From positions 62,001-126,000 of the forward strand of contig NZ_QQNB01000003.1 of assembly GCF_003345355.1 (NCBI RefSeq): a stretch of 64,000 nucleotides of DNA, read 5' to 3'. A program made the translations under genes and the position numbers. The stretch comes from Sphingomonas aracearum. GTDB lineage: Bacteria; Pseudomonadota; Alphaproteobacteria; Sphingomonadales; Sphingomonadaceae. Positions 42,611-51,761 of the stretch are shown piece after piece. The notes beneath the pieces are model-generated. The model had not been told where the DNA came from, ran no database searches, and was given only the letters and a program-made list of their open reading frames with translations. How positions within the stretch are numbered: position 1 is the stretch's first letter; each line of letters begins with the position of its first letter.

Positions 42611-43597
42611 TCAGCCCGGGAGCTTGTAGGTCATGCGGAAATCGTTCCAGCCGTTGGGAACGTCGTACAACTCCTGCGGCAGGCCGCGAAGCGGCGCGCA
42701 ACCGACAAACGCGTTGATCGCGTTGCGGTTGACCGCATCGACATACCGCTCGTTCGCGTCGGTCACGCCGCGCGGTGCACCGGCGATGGTCGGGCGGCCT
42801 GCCAGCGATCCGTCGCGATTGATGCGCAGGCGCAGCGTGACGACGATGTCGGACGCGCCGGGGCCGGGGTTTACCTGGCGATCGGCACAGGGCTGCACCT
42901 GCCGCTTGATGGCCGAGCCGATGCTGGCGGCGGCGCTGGCGCTCATCTTCGCCGCCATCGGCTTTTGCGAGGTGGAGGTCGACGGATCGGCGCTGAGCCC
43001 CTGGAGGAAGTTGGCGCCCAGCCGCGAGCCGCGCGGCTTCGGCTTGGCTGCGGCTTGCGGATTGTTGCCGGTCGACTTCGCCGTGCCCGGCTTGCTGGCC
43101 GCCGTTGCCGCAGGCTTGGCAGGAGCGGCATTGCGCGCCGGAGCGGGCTTGGCGGCCGGCCGCGGCGGCGTCTTTGCCTCTGCCGGCTTGGCAGCGGTCT
43201 TCTGTGGCGGCTTGGGCGGTGCCTTGGGGGCAGGCTTCGGCGCGGGAGCGGCCTTGGGCTGCGGCACGGGCTTGGGCTGCGGTGCCGGCTCCGGCCTGGG
43301 CTCGGGTGGCGCAGGCTTTGGCTGTGGCGCCGGCTCGGGCTGCGCGACCGCCTCCGCGGCGGGTGGCGGCGCGTCTTCCGGCGGCCCTGCCACGGGTGCG
43401 CGCGATTGCGCAGGCTGTTCGGCGGGCTCCGGTGCGGCAGCCTCCAGGGCGACGTCCTCCACCAGCGAGACGTCGATCGGCTGCTGTTTGGGCTGCGGCT
43501 TCGGCGGCGACAGGAAGCTCAGGGACAAGAGGCCGAACATGACGAGGTGGCCGACCACGGCCACGCCGAACCCCGTCCTTTCGGCGCGATCCATCAT
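42611..43597 (-). CDS. tolA: Cell envelope protein TolA
   Basis: 328 residues: one N-terminal membrane helix (FGVAVVGHLVMFGLLSLSFL), a long Pro/Ala/Lys-rich periplasmic region (about 30-215, with many PxPKPxP units) and a C-terminal TonB-like domain (SAIKRQVQPCADRQVNPGPGASDIVVTLRLRINRDGSLAGRP). In Escherichia coli the middle region is an Ala/Lys helix; here it is proline-rich, more like TonB. It links inner-membrane TolQR to TolB and Pal. The ATG at 43597 follows the tolR stop; ATG 43621 would overlap tolR. Confidence 0.88.
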   Translation of the reverse strand: MMDRAERTGFGVAVVGHLVMFGLLSLSFLSPPKPQPKQQPIDVSLVEDVALEAAAPEPAEQPAQSRAPVAGPPEDAPPPAAEAVAQPEPAPQPKPAPPEPRPEPAPQPKPVPQPKAAPAPKPAPKAPPKPPQKTAAKPAEAKTPPRPAAKPAPARNAAPAKPAATAASKPGTAKSTGNNPQAAAKPKPRGSRLGANFLQGLSADPSTSTSQKPMAAKMSASAAASIGSAIKRQVQPCADRQVNPGPGASDIVVTLRLRINRDGSLAGRPTIAGAPRGVTDANERYVDAVNRNAINAFVGCAPLRGLPQELYDVPNGWNDFRMTYKLPG

Positions 43598-43598
43598 G

Positions 43599-44036
43599 TC
43601 AGCGACCGCCCTCGTCACCATTGGTGACCAGCGCGATCCGGTTCAGCCCGGCGCGGTTGAGTTCGCCCATCACCTTGGCGACGCGGCCATAGCCGAGCTC
43701 GCGATCGGCCCGCAGGAAGATCTGCGGTGGCTGGTCCGCCGGTGCCCTGGCAGCGATTGCCGCCAAAGCGTCAGGCAGTGCGTCCTCGCTGATCTCGTCC
43801 TTGTCGAGGAAGATGCGGCCGCCGGAATCCAGGCTGATCTGGATCGGCTCTTTGTCCTGGTCCAGGCTCTTGGCGCGGCTGTCCGGCAGGTTCACCGGCA
43901 CGCCGGCGGTGAGCAAAGGTGCCGTCACCATGAAGATGATGAGCAGCACCAGCATCACGTCCACCAGCGGCGTGACGTTGATCTCCGCCATCGGCGCACG
44001 GCGCCCGCGGCGGGAAGAGGGGAGGTGCATCGCCAT
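43599..44036 (-). CDS. tolR: Biopolymer transporter TolR (ExbD family)
   Basis: 145 residues: a basic N-terminus, MAEINVTPLVDVMLVLLIIFMVTAPLL, the single membrane helix with the proton-conducting aspartate (VDVMLV), and a periplasmic domain ending ELNRAGLNRIALVTNG. With TolQ it forms the proton-driven motor. It lies 4 bp downstream of tolQ. Confidence 0.95.
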   Translation of the reverse strand: MAMHLPSSRRGRRAPMAEINVTPLVDVMLVLLIIFMVTAPLLTAGVPVNLPDSRAKSLDQDKEPIQISLDSGGRIFLDKDEISEDALPDALAAIAARAPADQPPQIFLRADRELGYGRVAKVMGELNRAGLNRIALVTNGDEGGR

Positions 44037-44040
44037 GGGC

Positions 44041-44739
44041 TCAGCGGCGCCCTTCCAGCTCGAGCTGGCGCGACAGGGTGGAGTGGAAGCCGTCGGCGAA
44101 GCGGTTCAGCCGCGCCTCGATCCGGTTGATCGAATGGCTCAGGCGATTGTACGCGATCACCGCCGGGATGGCGGCGAACAGACCGATCGCGGTGGCGAAC
44201 AGCGCCTCGGCGATGCCCGGGGCGACCACGGCCAGCGACGTGTTCTGCTGCTGCGCGATGCCGGTGAAGCTGCGCATGATGCCCCACACGGTGCCGAACA
44301 GGCCGACGAACGGCGCCACCGAGCCGACCGTCGCCAACACGTTCAGCTTGTCCGACAGCTTGTCCACCTCCGCTGCCGCGGCGGCAGCCATGGCGGTCGC
44401 CAGGCGCTCGCGCGTGCCGTCGCGATCGACATTGCCGCCCGCGGTGGAGCGGCGCCATTCGGTGACGCCGGCGGCGAACACGCGCGCGATCGGCAGGTCG
44501 CTCTCGCCATGCACCTTGTAGAAGGCGTCGATATCGTCCGCCTTCCAGAAATCGCGCTCGAACTTCTCGACGGATTTGCGGATGCGGCCGAACTTCAGCC
44601 ACGAGCCGATGATGATCGCCCAGGTCCAAATGCTGGCGAGCAGCAGCCCGGCCATCACGATCTTCACGACGATGTCGGCCTGCAGGAACAAGGCGATCGG
44701 CGACAAGGACACGGCGTCGGTGTTGAGAACGGGGGTCAT
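44041..44739 (-). CDS. tolQ: Proton channel subunit TolQ (ExbB family)
   Basis: 232 residues with three membrane helices: ADIVVKIVMAGLLLASIWTWAIII, LNVLATVGSVAPFVGLFGTVWGIMRSF and APGIAEALFATAIGLFAAIPAVIAYN. The conserved threonine and glycine residues of the channel are present. The ATG at 44739 overlaps the ybgC stop by 4 bp. Confidence 0.96.
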   Translation of the reverse strand: MTPVLNTDAVSLSPIALFLQADIVVKIVMAGLLLASIWTWAIIIGSWLKFGRIRKSVEKFERDFWKADDIDAFYKVHGESDLPIARVFAAGVTEWRRSTAGGNVDRDGTRERLATAMAAAAAAEVDKLSDKLNVLATVGSVAPFVGLFGTVWGIMRSFTGIAQQQNTSLAVVAPGIAEALFATAIGLFAAIPAVIAYNRLSHSINRIEARLNRFADGFHSTLSRQLELEGRR

Positions 44740-45218
44740 TGGCCTTCGGTTACTCCCTGGTGGTCCGGCGCGCGGGCGAGCCCGTGATAGATGTCGAGCC
44801 AGGCGGCAGGTTGCCGGCGCGGCCGCCCGGAGGGGCTGACGAGCGCGGCGGTGACCTCGGCTTCGACGAGAACTTCCGCACCGCGCCTGACTGTCTGCTG
44901 AATATCGACCGACGCCGCGCGAACCTCGATCAACTCGGACACGACCAGCAGCGCATCGTCCAGCCGCGCCGGACGCCTGAACCGCAAGGCCATCGCGCTG
45001 ACCGCATAGGCGCCTTCGCCCGCGTCGTGGAACGCCCGCTGGTCGATGCCGGCCAGCCGCAGCATGTCCGACCGGGCGCGCTCCATGTAGCGCAGATAGT
45101 TGGCATGGTAGACGACGCCGGAAAGATCGGTGTCCTCGAAATAGATACGGATCGGAAAACGGTGCTCGCGGCCAACGAAACGGCCTGTCGCAGGGCTGTC
45201 GGACGCGCGGCTCTCCAT
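44736..45218 (-). CDS. ybgC: Tol-Pal-associated acyl-CoA thioesterase YbgC
   Basis: 160 residues with a hotdog fold: FPIRIYFEDTDLSGVVYHANYLRYMERARSDML carries the catalytic aspartate and histidine (4-hydroxybenzoyl-CoA-type). It is the first gene of the tol-pal operon, as in most proteobacteria. Here nothing resembling ruvB precedes it, although ruvCAB often does so in alphaproteobacteria. Confidence 0.94.
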   Translation of the reverse strand: MESRASDSPATGRFVGREHRFPIRIYFEDTDLSGVVYHANYLRYMERARSDMLRLAGIDQRAFHDAGEGAYAVSAMALRFRRPARLDDALLVVSELIEVRAASVDIQQTVRRGAEVLVEAEVTAALVSPSGRPRRQPAAWLDIYHGLARAPDHQGVTEGQ

Positions 45219-45269
45219 GACGGCCTGTTAACCCAACCGGACTCGCGAAGAAACCCGCTTGCATCGACT

Positions 45270-45303
45270 GTAACCCATAGGTTACCTGTCACCTACAGGT
45301 TAC
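45270..45303. promoter_or_regulatory. Twin palindromic operator upstream of the XRE-type operon
   Basis: GTAACCcataGGTTAC (45270-45285) is a perfect 6-4-6 palindrome, and GTCACCtacaGGTTAC (45288-45303) is a second copy with one mismatch, 18 bp apart. Together they span the leader up to the AGGAGG ribosome site (45304-45309) of the downstream operon. An autoregulatory operator for the small XRE repressor encoded by the second gene is the natural interpretation. Confidence 0.7.
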
Positions 45304-45316
45304 AGGAGGCGAGTCG

Positions 45317-45745
45317 ATGATGGCGTCGGGCGGATCGGTGATCGACAAGGCGGAGAGGGTGTCGCGACGGCGGGCGGCGATCTTCTATCTGCTTGCCGGC
45401 GTGCTGGTGCTGAGCGTGCTGACGGCGGGGGAGGTGGGCGAGCGACCGCTCCGGCTGCTTCCGTGGCTGTGCATGGTGGCGCTGGGGGCGACCAACCTCT
45501 GGACGGTGGGCGTGGTCCGCTCGCCGCGGCTGAAGGCGCTGCTCAACGACGAGAGCACACGGGCGCATCGCTCCGCGGCGATGTCGGCCGGCTTCGTGGC
45601 CGCGCTGGCATCGGGCGCCTGCGTGACGGTCGTCGCCGCCCTGACGCCGCTCAGCGCGGTGCTGGCGGGCAAGGTGGTGATAACTGCCTCCCTGGCGGCG
45701 GCGCTCGGCTGCTTCGCGACGCTGGAGCTGCGGGCGAGCCGGTGA
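45317..45745 (+). CDS. Four-helix membrane protein paired with an XRE regulator
   Basis: 142 residues with about four hydrophobic segments: [58 protein letters not shown] and [20 protein letters not shown]. It resembles the small DUF2178-like membrane proteins that sit next to XRE regulators, but I would not name a family. The start follows an AGGAGG site by 7 bp. Its stop overlaps the GTG start of the regulator. Confidence 0.65.
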   Translation: MMASGGSVIDKAERVSRRRAAIFYLLAGVLVLSVLTAGEVGERPLRLLPWLCMVALGATNLWTVGVVRSPRLKALLNDESTRAHRSAAMSAGFVAALASGACVTVVAALTPLSAVLAGKVVITASLAAALGCFATLELRASR

Positions 45746-45945
45746 GCGAGGAACTGCACAACGCGCTGAAGGAGGCGCGCGAGGCGCTTGGCCTGACGCA
45801 GGGCGCGCTGGCGGAGCGGGTGGGGGTGAGCCGCAAGACCATCAACACGGTGGAGAACGGCGTGTTCGTCCCCTCCACCGTGCTCGCCCTGAAGCTGGCG
45901 GCGGCGCTTGGCCGCCCCGTGGAGGCGCTGTTCCGCCTCGCCTGA
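45742..45945 (+). CDS. XRE-family transcriptional regulator
   Basis: 67 residues, a single helix-turn-helix: [56 protein letters not shown]. It lacks any sensor domain, like the YgzD-type small repressors. The GTG start (45742) overlaps the membrane-protein stop (GTGA), so the regulator depends on translation of its partner. It most likely binds the twin operator at 45270-45303. Confidence 0.87.
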   Translation: MSEELHNALKEAREALGLTQGALAERVGVSRKTINTVENGVFVPSTVLALKLAAALGRPVEALFRLA

Positions 45946-46575
45946 CTATTCGGCCAGCACCACCCTCGGATCGAGCACAACGCGCTGGAACGCGATCACC
46001 TGCCGCGTGGACCAGGCCTGATAGCGGTCGAAATAGGTCGCGAACGGGCGATCCAGGGTGGCCAGCATGGCCGGAGCCGCCGCCTCATAGCCGGCATCCG
46101 GCACTGAACCCAGCTGGCCGAGCACCTGGTTTGCCGCGTCGCAGAAACCGGCCCGCGCGGGGAGCTGCGAATAGAAGTTGTAGAGCTGCGTCATGCCGGC
46201 ATCGAAGCCGGGCTCCTTGGAGGCAGCCTTGTGAACGCGCGCCAGCAGCGCCTTTCGGCTCTTCAGCAGCCCGTTATAGCCCGCCACGATAGGTGCGGCC
46301 TGCTCGCCGGTGCAGGTGAGCGCGGCAACGTTGAGCGCGGCGCGCAGGTGCCAGCCGGCGGCAACGGGCGAGAGGCCGTCGCTCGGCGTGGGCCAGCCGC
46401 CATCGGCGCGGCGCGTCGGCAGCTTCAGGCCGGGCGTGGCATAGGCAGGCAAGGGCGCGAAGGCATTGTCCATCACCGGTGCGGAGGCCGGCGGCGGTGC
46501 GACGGCGACCTTGGACTCGCGGTGCGCGCAGGCGGCGAGGGGCAGGGCAAGGCAGACAGCGGCGAACAGTCGCAT
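45946..46575 (-). CDS. Hypothetical lipoprotein
   Basis: 209 residues with a lipobox (LALPLAAC, Cys about residue 16), a Pro/Ala linker and a helical mature part. It includes two cysteines (ALTCTGEQAAPIV, AGFCDAANQVL) that may form a disulfide and a C-terminal WSTRQVIAFQRVVLDPRV. I recognise no functional family. It is convergent with the XRE regulator (its stop adjoins 45945). The 245 bp upstream (46576-46820) show no gene or obvious element. Confidence 0.6.
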   Translation of the reverse strand: MRLFAAVCLALPLAACAHRESKVAVAPPPASAPVMDNAFAPLPAYATPGLKLPTRRADGGWPTPSDGLSPVAAGWHLRAALNVAALTCTGEQAAPIVAGYNGLLKSRKALLARVHKAASKEPGFDAGMTQLYNFYSQLPARAGFCDAANQVLGQLGSVPDAGYEAAAPAMLATLDRPFATYFDRYQAWSTRQVIAFQRVVLDPRVVLAE

Positions 46576-46820
46576 GGCAACACTCCAGCACCCCCCGGCA
46601 GGAGCGGTATGCGCCGACGATGGTTAAGATCGGGTAAGTGCCACGATCAGCGGAGCGCTTCTCGCCGGGGGCGTTCCCACGAATTCGGCGATCTCCGTAG
46701 CGCCTTTCGGCCGAGAGTCGGCGGTGCATTGCGCAGCGCGCCGCGTGGCGGGCGCTCCGCCCCAGTGCGGCGCGATCGTAGAGGGCGAGGACCGATAGTC
46801 CGCGCCCCGCCCGGCGCGGT

Positions 46821-47849
46821 TCAGGCCGCCCGCTTCGCCAGCGCGCCCGCGGCCTCGTCCATCAGCTGCGCGATGATGGCGGCGACCGGCTCCTCCCGCG
46901 ACACCATGCCCACCGACTGGCCCGCCATCACCGAGCCATGCTCCACATCGCCCTCGATCACCGCGCGGCGCAGCGCGCCGGCCCAGTAATGCTCGATCTG
47001 CAACTGTGCCTCGGCCATCGCCACGCGGCCCTCGTCCAGATGCGCGGCGACTTCACGCTGCTTGGCGGTGAACAGCTCGCCGCCGGCATTCTTGAGCGCG
47101 CGGACGGGGATCACCGGCAAGCGCGGGTCGATCTGCACGCTGGCGACCGCGTCACGGGCGTTGGCGCGCAGGAACGCCCGCTTGAAATTCGGGTGCGCAA
47201 TCGATTCGGTGGCGCAGACGAAGCGGGTGCCGAGCTGCACGCCGGCTGCTCCCATTTCGAGGTAGCCCGCAATTGCCTCGCCCCGGCCAATGCCGCCGGC
47301 GACGAACACCGGCACCTGCTCGGCGATCTCCGGCAGCATCTCCTGCGCGAGGACGGAGGTGGAGACCGGGCCGATATGGCCGCCGGCCTCCATTCCCTCG
47401 ATCACCAGTGCATCCACGCCCGAGCGGATCAGCTTCTTCGCCAGCGCCAGCGCGGGCGCAAAGCAGATCAGCTTGGCGCCGTTCGCCTTGATCGCGTCGA
47501 GCGAGCCGGCGGGGGGCAGCCCGCCCGCCAGCACCACATGGCCGACACCGTGGCGGCCGCACACGGCGATCAGCTCCATCAGCTGCGGATGCATGGTGAT
47601 GAGGTTCACGCCGAACGGCTTGCTCGTCAGCGCCTTGGTCGCGGCGATTTCGGCGTCCAGCAGCTCCGGCGACATCGCGCCGCAGGCGATCACGCCGAAC
47701 CCGCCGGCGTTGGAAATGGCGGAAACCAGATTGCGCTCCGACACCCAGGACATGGCGCCGCACAGGATCGCGACCTCCGTGCCGAGAAAAGTCGCGCCGC
47801 GCGACATCAGGTTGCGAAGGCGGCTGGCGCCGGCATGTGTCTCGTTCAT
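46821..47849 (-). CDS. Nitronate monooxygenase / FMN-dependent dioxygenase family
   Basis: 342 residues, TIM-barrel flavoprotein: CGAMSWVSERNLVSAISNAGGFGVIACG, MEAGGHIGPVSTSVLAQEMLPEI with the active-site-region histidine, and VFVAGGIGRGEAIAGYLEMGAAGVQLGTRFV (FMN phosphate loop). The family oxidises nitronates with FMN and O2; FabK-type enoyl reductases share the fold, so function is not certain. It stands alone. Confidence 0.85.
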   Translation of the reverse strand: MNETHAGASRLRNLMSRGATFLGTEVAILCGAMSWVSERNLVSAISNAGGFGVIACGAMSPELLDAEIAATKALTSKPFGVNLITMHPQLMELIAVCGRHGVGHVVLAGGLPPAGSLDAIKANGAKLICFAPALALAKKLIRSGVDALVIEGMEAGGHIGPVSTSVLAQEMLPEIAEQVPVFVAGGIGRGEAIAGYLEMGAAGVQLGTRFVCATESIAHPNFKRAFLRANARDAVASVQIDPRLPVIPVRALKNAGGELFTAKQREVAAHLDEGRVAMAEAQLQIEHYWAGALRRAVIEGDVEHGSVMAGQSVGMVSREEPVAAIIAQLMDEAAGALAKRAA

Positions 47850-47953
47850 GTCGGACGCATGCCGTCGCCGGCGCCGAGCGACAAGTCCTTGCGCCGCCGC
47901 GAGGGCGAGGGGTCACTTGGGTGTTGCACAAAGGACCCAGCTATGGCGGGGCG

Positions 47954-48604
47954 TCACCCGCGGGCGAGGTTCGCCCGCCAGGCATAGCCGCGATAGCGCG
48001 GCACCGTGCGCGCGATCGGCAGGCCGGGAGAGCGCAGGCCCTCCACCACCTCGAACAGCTGCGCGCGCGGGCTGACGTGGAAATGCCGCAGCCAGGCGAA
48101 CAGCAGGGCGCGCCACCAGCGCGGCAGATGTTCCTGCTGCCCGAAATCGACCAGCTCCAGCCGGCCGCCCGGCGCCAGCTTGTCCGCCGCCTCGACCAGC
48201 GCGCCGCGCCAGTCGGGGATCATCGACAATGTGTAGCTGAGGAACACCCGATCGAACCGCGCCACGCCGAACAGCGGCTTCGGATCGAAATGGGTGGCGT
48301 CGCCCGCGGCCACCGTGATCCGGCCGGTGAGCCCTGCACGGGCGATGTTGGTGCGCGCCGTCTCCAGCATGGCTTCGGAGATGTCGATGCCGAAGAACCG
48401 CGCTTCGGGCCAGGCGCGTGCCGCCGCGATCAGGTTGCGTCCGGTGCCGCAGCCGATCTCCAGCACCGTGCCGCCGCGGGGTGGCACCAGTGCGTCGATC
48501 AGCTCGTCGCGGGCGAGCAGGTAATATTTGCGCGTCCAGTCATAGACGTGCCGCTGGCCGCGATAGATCGCGTCCATGCGCGCGGCATGGGTGAGGTCGC
48601 TCAC
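47954..48604 (-). CDS. btaB: BtaB-type SAM-dependent N-methyltransferase (betaine lipid synthesis)
   Basis: 216 residues: RMDAIYRGQRHVYDWTRKYYLLARDELI, SAM motif I VLEIGCGTGRNLIAAARAWP and VFLSYTLSMIPDWRGAL. In Rhodobacter and Sinorhizobium, BtaB trimethylates the amino group of diacylglyceryl-homoserine to give DGTS. GTG 48604 overlaps the btaA stop (GTGA), so it is translationally coupled. Identification relies strongly on the btaA neighbour. Confidence 0.87.
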   Translation of the reverse strand: MSDLTHAARMDAIYRGQRHVYDWTRKYYLLARDELIDALVPPRGGTVLEIGCGTGRNLIAAARAWPEARFFGIDISEAMLETARTNIARAGLTGRITVAAGDATHFDPKPLFGVARFDRVFLSYTLSMIPDWRGALVEAADKLAPGGRLELVDFGQQEHLPRWWRALLFAWLRHFHVSPRAQLFEVVEGLRSPGLPIARTVPRYRGYAWRANLARG

Positions 48605-49818
48605 TTCAGCAGGTAGAGGTGAACGCCGCCGTAGATGGACGAGCGGTCGCGCGCGGTGAACTCGCGGGATTCGGGCGCGGCGTAATGCCAGCGGTTCAGC
48701 GTGGCGGCGGGCACGCGGCCGGGCAGGATGCTGGGCACGCCCGCGGTACGGAACAGCACGCGCGCGCCCTTCCGGGCCGTGCGGGTGATCTCCGCCCACA
48801 GTCCCGCGAGCTGCGCATCGGTCATCCAGTCCTGCGCATCGAGCAGGACATAGCGGTCGAGCGACCCGTCCGGCTGCGACGCCAGATAGTCGGTGAAGTT
48901 GGTGTGGCGCACCTCCACCCGGTCTGCGCGGGAGACCACCGCATCGTAATTGGCCGGTTGCAGATAGGGCGGCAGCGGCGCGTTCGGCCCCGCGCCATAG
49001 CCGCGGCCGAACGCCTGCCAGGCGAAGTAATTGTCCTTGAGGTCGAAGCCGCAGGCGAGCTTCTCCAGCCGCGCCTTCAGCACGGCGGCCATCTTCTCGT
49101 CGCCCGCGAGCTTCTCATACTGAGCGGGCGGAATGCCCAGGCCGAACAGGGCGGCGGGCTGGTCGGTCAGCCAGCGCACGAAGCCGCGCTCGAACACCGG
49201 CGCATAGTCGCGATCGAAGATCTCGCGCTGCTCCTCGATGGAGCGGGCCGAGAGGATCGCCTGCGGGTTGACGCCATGCACCCGCGCGATGGCATGCGCC
49301 GCGCCGATGAACAGGCCGAGCAGGCCGCGCTTGTAGAGGCCATGGGCGAAGCTGCCGATCCGGCGGCGGCCGATCAGGTCGCGGCCTTCCCAGTAGCGGC
49401 GGGTTTCCTCGTCGAGCTGCGGGCGGACATGGGCGCGGTAGGCGGCGATGTTCTCGCGGCTGTTGGCGTCGCCGAAGAAGCGGCGAAAGGACGCATAGTC
49501 CGGCAGCGACTGCGCGGCGGCCAGCTTCAGCTTGTTGAGCGCGATGTGCGCGGTGTTGAGGTCCACCGCGGTGATCGCGCGCGGATTGGCGGTGAGATAG
49601 GACAGGACGTTGCACCCGCCGGACGCGATCGCCACCACATGGCAATCGCCCGTGATCGCCAGCGCCTCCATGTCGACCGCCGGATCCTCCCAGATCTGCG
49701 CATAGACGAGTCCGCGAAAGGCAAAGGTGAAAGCGCGTTCGAGCACGCCCTGTTTCGACAGGTGCTCGTGCTGATGCACGGCGTCCCGCACCGCGCCGTT
49801 GATCGGCTGCCTGCTCAT
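48601..49818 (-). CDS. btaA: BtaA: SAM:diacylglycerol 3-amino-3-carboxypropyltransferase (DUF3419)
   Basis: 405 residues, DUF3419: RGLVYAQIWEDPAVDMEALAI near the N-terminus, a SAM-binding-like VVAIASGGCNVLSYLTANPRAITAVDLN, and a C-terminal VLLDAQDWM segment followed by ARVLFRTAG. It transfers the aminocarboxypropyl group of SAM to diacylglycerol, the first step of DGTS betaine lipid synthesis, which replaces phospholipids under phosphate limitation. Four 11-bp-spaced Pho-box-like units lie just upstream. Confidence 0.88.
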   Translation of the reverse strand: MSRQPINGAVRDAVHQHEHLSKQGVLERAFTFAFRGLVYAQIWEDPAVDMEALAITGDCHVVAIASGGCNVLSYLTANPRAITAVDLNTAHIALNKLKLAAAQSLPDYASFRRFFGDANSRENIAAYRAHVRPQLDEETRRYWEGRDLIGRRRIGSFAHGLYKRGLLGLFIGAAHAIARVHGVNPQAILSARSIEEQREIFDRDYAPVFERGFVRWLTDQPAALFGLGIPPAQYEKLAGDEKMAAVLKARLEKLACGFDLKDNYFAWQAFGRGYGAGPNAPLPPYLQPANYDAVVSRADRVEVRHTNFTDYLASQPDGSLDRYVLLDAQDWMTDAQLAGLWAEITRTARKGARVLFRTAGVPSILPGRVPAATLNRWHYAAPESREFTARDRSSIYGGVHLYLLK

Positions 49819-49864
49819 CTCGGGTCCTGTCCTTGAAAGAGTCGCAGTGCCTTACGGGCCGGCG

Positions 49865-49904
49865 GTGACGGTCGCATGACCGGGCCGCGACGAAGCCGTG
49901 ACGA
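49865..49904 (-). promoter_or_regulatory. Pho-box-like array upstream of btaAB
   Basis: Read on the plus strand there are four 7-mers at exact 11-bp steps: GTGACGG (49865), ATGACCG (49876), GCGACGA (49887) and GTGACGA (49898). On the coding strand these are TCGTCAC, TCGTCGC, CGGTCAT and CCGTCAC, close to the CTGTCAT/C half-site of PhoB boxes. A TAAGGC (49848-49853) sits 11 bp downstream as a possible -10. It is predicted to be a PhoB-activated promoter. Confidence 0.6.
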
Positions 49905-49996
49905 TCGCGCGTCAGCCATGTTTCGGGTGGCAATTTCGCGACGGAGCGCGTAGAGGCGCGCCATCCTTTCATCGCCACAGGAACAGCGCCCCGCGC

Positions 49997-50446
49997 ATGC
50001 GCATCGCCATTGCTTCCGATCACGCCGCCTTTGACCTGAAGGCGCGGCTTGTGGAGACGCTGCAAAGCTGGGGCCACGAGGTGCTGGACCTCGGTCCCGC
50101 CGACGATGGCCGGGTGGACTATCCGGATTTCGGCTACAAGCTGGCGGAAGCGGTCGGCGACGGCCGGGCGGAGCGCGGCGTCGCCCTGTGCGGATCGGGG
50201 ATCGGCATCTCCATCGCGGTGAACCGGCATCCCGCCTGCCGCTGCGCGCTGGTCAGCGACCCCTATGCCGCCGCGCTGGCCCGCGAGCATAACGACGCCA
50301 ACGTGCTGGCCATGGGTGCCCGTCTGATCGGGCCGGACATGGCCGCCGCCTGCCTTCAGACCTTTCTCGTCGCCGAGTTCGCCGGCGGCCGCCACGCCGG
50401 GAGAGTGGACAAGCTCTCCGCCCCTTCGTTGGAGAAATCCGCATGA
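49997..50446 (+). CDS. rpiB: Ribose 5-phosphate isomerase B
   Basis: 149 residues: [33 protein letters not shown] and the active-site loop [18 protein letters not shown] with the catalytic cysteine, then [17 protein letters not shown]. It interconverts ribose 5-phosphate and ribulose 5-phosphate. The start overlaps nothing upstream; the stop overlaps glyA (ATGA), so the two are co-expressed, a common arrangement. Confidence 0.94.
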   Translation: MRIAIASDHAAFDLKARLVETLQSWGHEVLDLGPADDGRVDYPDFGYKLAEAVGDGRAERGVALCGSGIGISIAVNRHPACRCALVSDPYAAALAREHNDANVLAMGARLIGPDMAAACLQTFLVAEFAGGRHAGRVDKLSAPSLEKSA

Positions 50447-51753
50447 GCACCCATCCCCAGAGCGCCAGCGACACGCAGCCCGACGGCTTCTTCACCCGCA
50501 CCCTCGCCGAGGCCGATCCGGCGGTGTTCGCCGGCATCGCGCACGAGCTGAAGCGCGAACAGACGCAGATCGAGCTGATCGCCAGCGAGAACATCGTCTC
50601 CAGGGCGGTGCTGGAGGCGCAGGGCTCCGTGTTCACCAACAAATATGCCGAGGGGTATCCTGGCAAGCGCTACTACCAGGGTTGCGCCCCGTCCGACGAG
50701 GTCGAGACGCTCGCGATCGATCGCGCGAAGGAACTGTTCGGCTGCGGTTTCGCCAACGTGCAGCCGCATTCGGGCGCGCAGGCCAACGGCGCGGTGATGC
50801 TGGCGCTGGTCAAGCCCGGCGAGACGATCCTGGGCATGAGCCTCGACGCCGGTGGCCACCTGACCCACGGCGCGCGCGCGGCGATGTCGGGCAAGTGGTT
50901 CAACGCGGTGCAATATGGCGTCACGCCCGATACGCACCTGATCGACTATGACGAGGTCGAGCGGCTCGCCGTCGAGCACCGCCCGCGCCTCATCATCGCC
51001 GGCGGCTCGGCCTATCCGCGCGTCATCGACTTCGCCCGCTTCCGCGCCATCGCCGACAAGGTAGACGCCTATTTCATGGTCGACATGGCGCACTTCGCCG
51101 GCATCGTCGCCGCCGGGCTCCACCCCTCGCCGCTGCCGCACGCGCATGTCGTCACCACCACCACGCACAAGACGCTGCGCGGCCCGCGCGGCGGCATGGT
51201 GCTGACCAATGACGAGGCGGTCGCCAAGAAGATCAACTCGGCGGTGTTCCCGGGGCTTCAGGGCGGCCCGTTGATGCACGTCGTCGCCGCCAAGGCGGTG
51301 GCGTTCGGCGAGGCGCTGCGTCCCGACTATAAGGGCTACATCGCGGCGGTGGTGGAGAACGCCAAGGTGCTCGCCGCCACGCTGAAGGAGCGCGGCGCCA
51401 ACATCATCTCGGGCGGCACCGACACGCATCTGGCGCTGATCGATCTCACCCCGCTCGGCATCACCGGCCGCGACGCGGACGAGGCGCTGGAACGCGCGGG
51501 CATCACCTGCAACAAGAACGGCATCCCCAACGATCCGCTGCCGCCGGTGAAGACCAGCGGCATCCGCGTCGGCACGCCGGCGGGCACCACCCGCGGCTTC
51601 GGCCCGGCCGAGTTCCGCGAGATCGGCAACATGGTCGCCGACGTGCTCGACGGCCTGGCGAAGAACGGCGAGGCGGGCGACGCGCAGATCGAGGCCGATG
51701 TGCGGGAACGTGTGGCGGCCTTGTGCGCTAGGTTCCCGATCTACAACGATTGA
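50443..51753 (+). CDS. glyA: Serine hydroxymethyltransferase
   Basis: 436 residues, full length: [55 protein letters not shown], the PLP lysine in [16 protein letters not shown], and [14 protein letters not shown]. It makes glycine and 5,10-methylene-THF from serine. It is translationally coupled to rpiB and followed by a small glycine-zipper gene and nrdR. Confidence 0.97.
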   Translation: MSTHPQSASDTQPDGFFTRTLAEADPAVFAGIAHELKREQTQIELIASENIVSRAVLEAQGSVFTNKYAEGYPGKRYYQGCAPSDEVETLAIDRAKELFGCGFANVQPHSGAQANGAVMLALVKPGETILGMSLDAGGHLTHGARAAMSGKWFNAVQYGVTPDTHLIDYDEVERLAVEHRPRLIIAGGSAYPRVIDFARFRAIADKVDAYFMVDMAHFAGIVAAGLHPSPLPHAHVVTTTTHKTLRGPRGGMVLTNDEAVAKKINSAVFPGLQGGPLMHVVAAKAVAFGEALRPDYKGYIAAVVENAKVLAATLKERGANIISGGTDTHLALIDLTPLGITGRDADEALERAGITCNKNGIPNDPLPPVKTSGIRVGTPAGTTRGFGPAEFREIGNMVADVLDGLAKNGEAGDAQIEADVRERVAALCARFPIYND

Positions 51754-51761
51754 GGGTTCGC

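Noticed and set aside
46576-46820. Small RNA or gene in the 245-bp gap
   Set aside because: Frames there are short shadows, and no terminator hairpin, promoter or RNA-like structure stood out.
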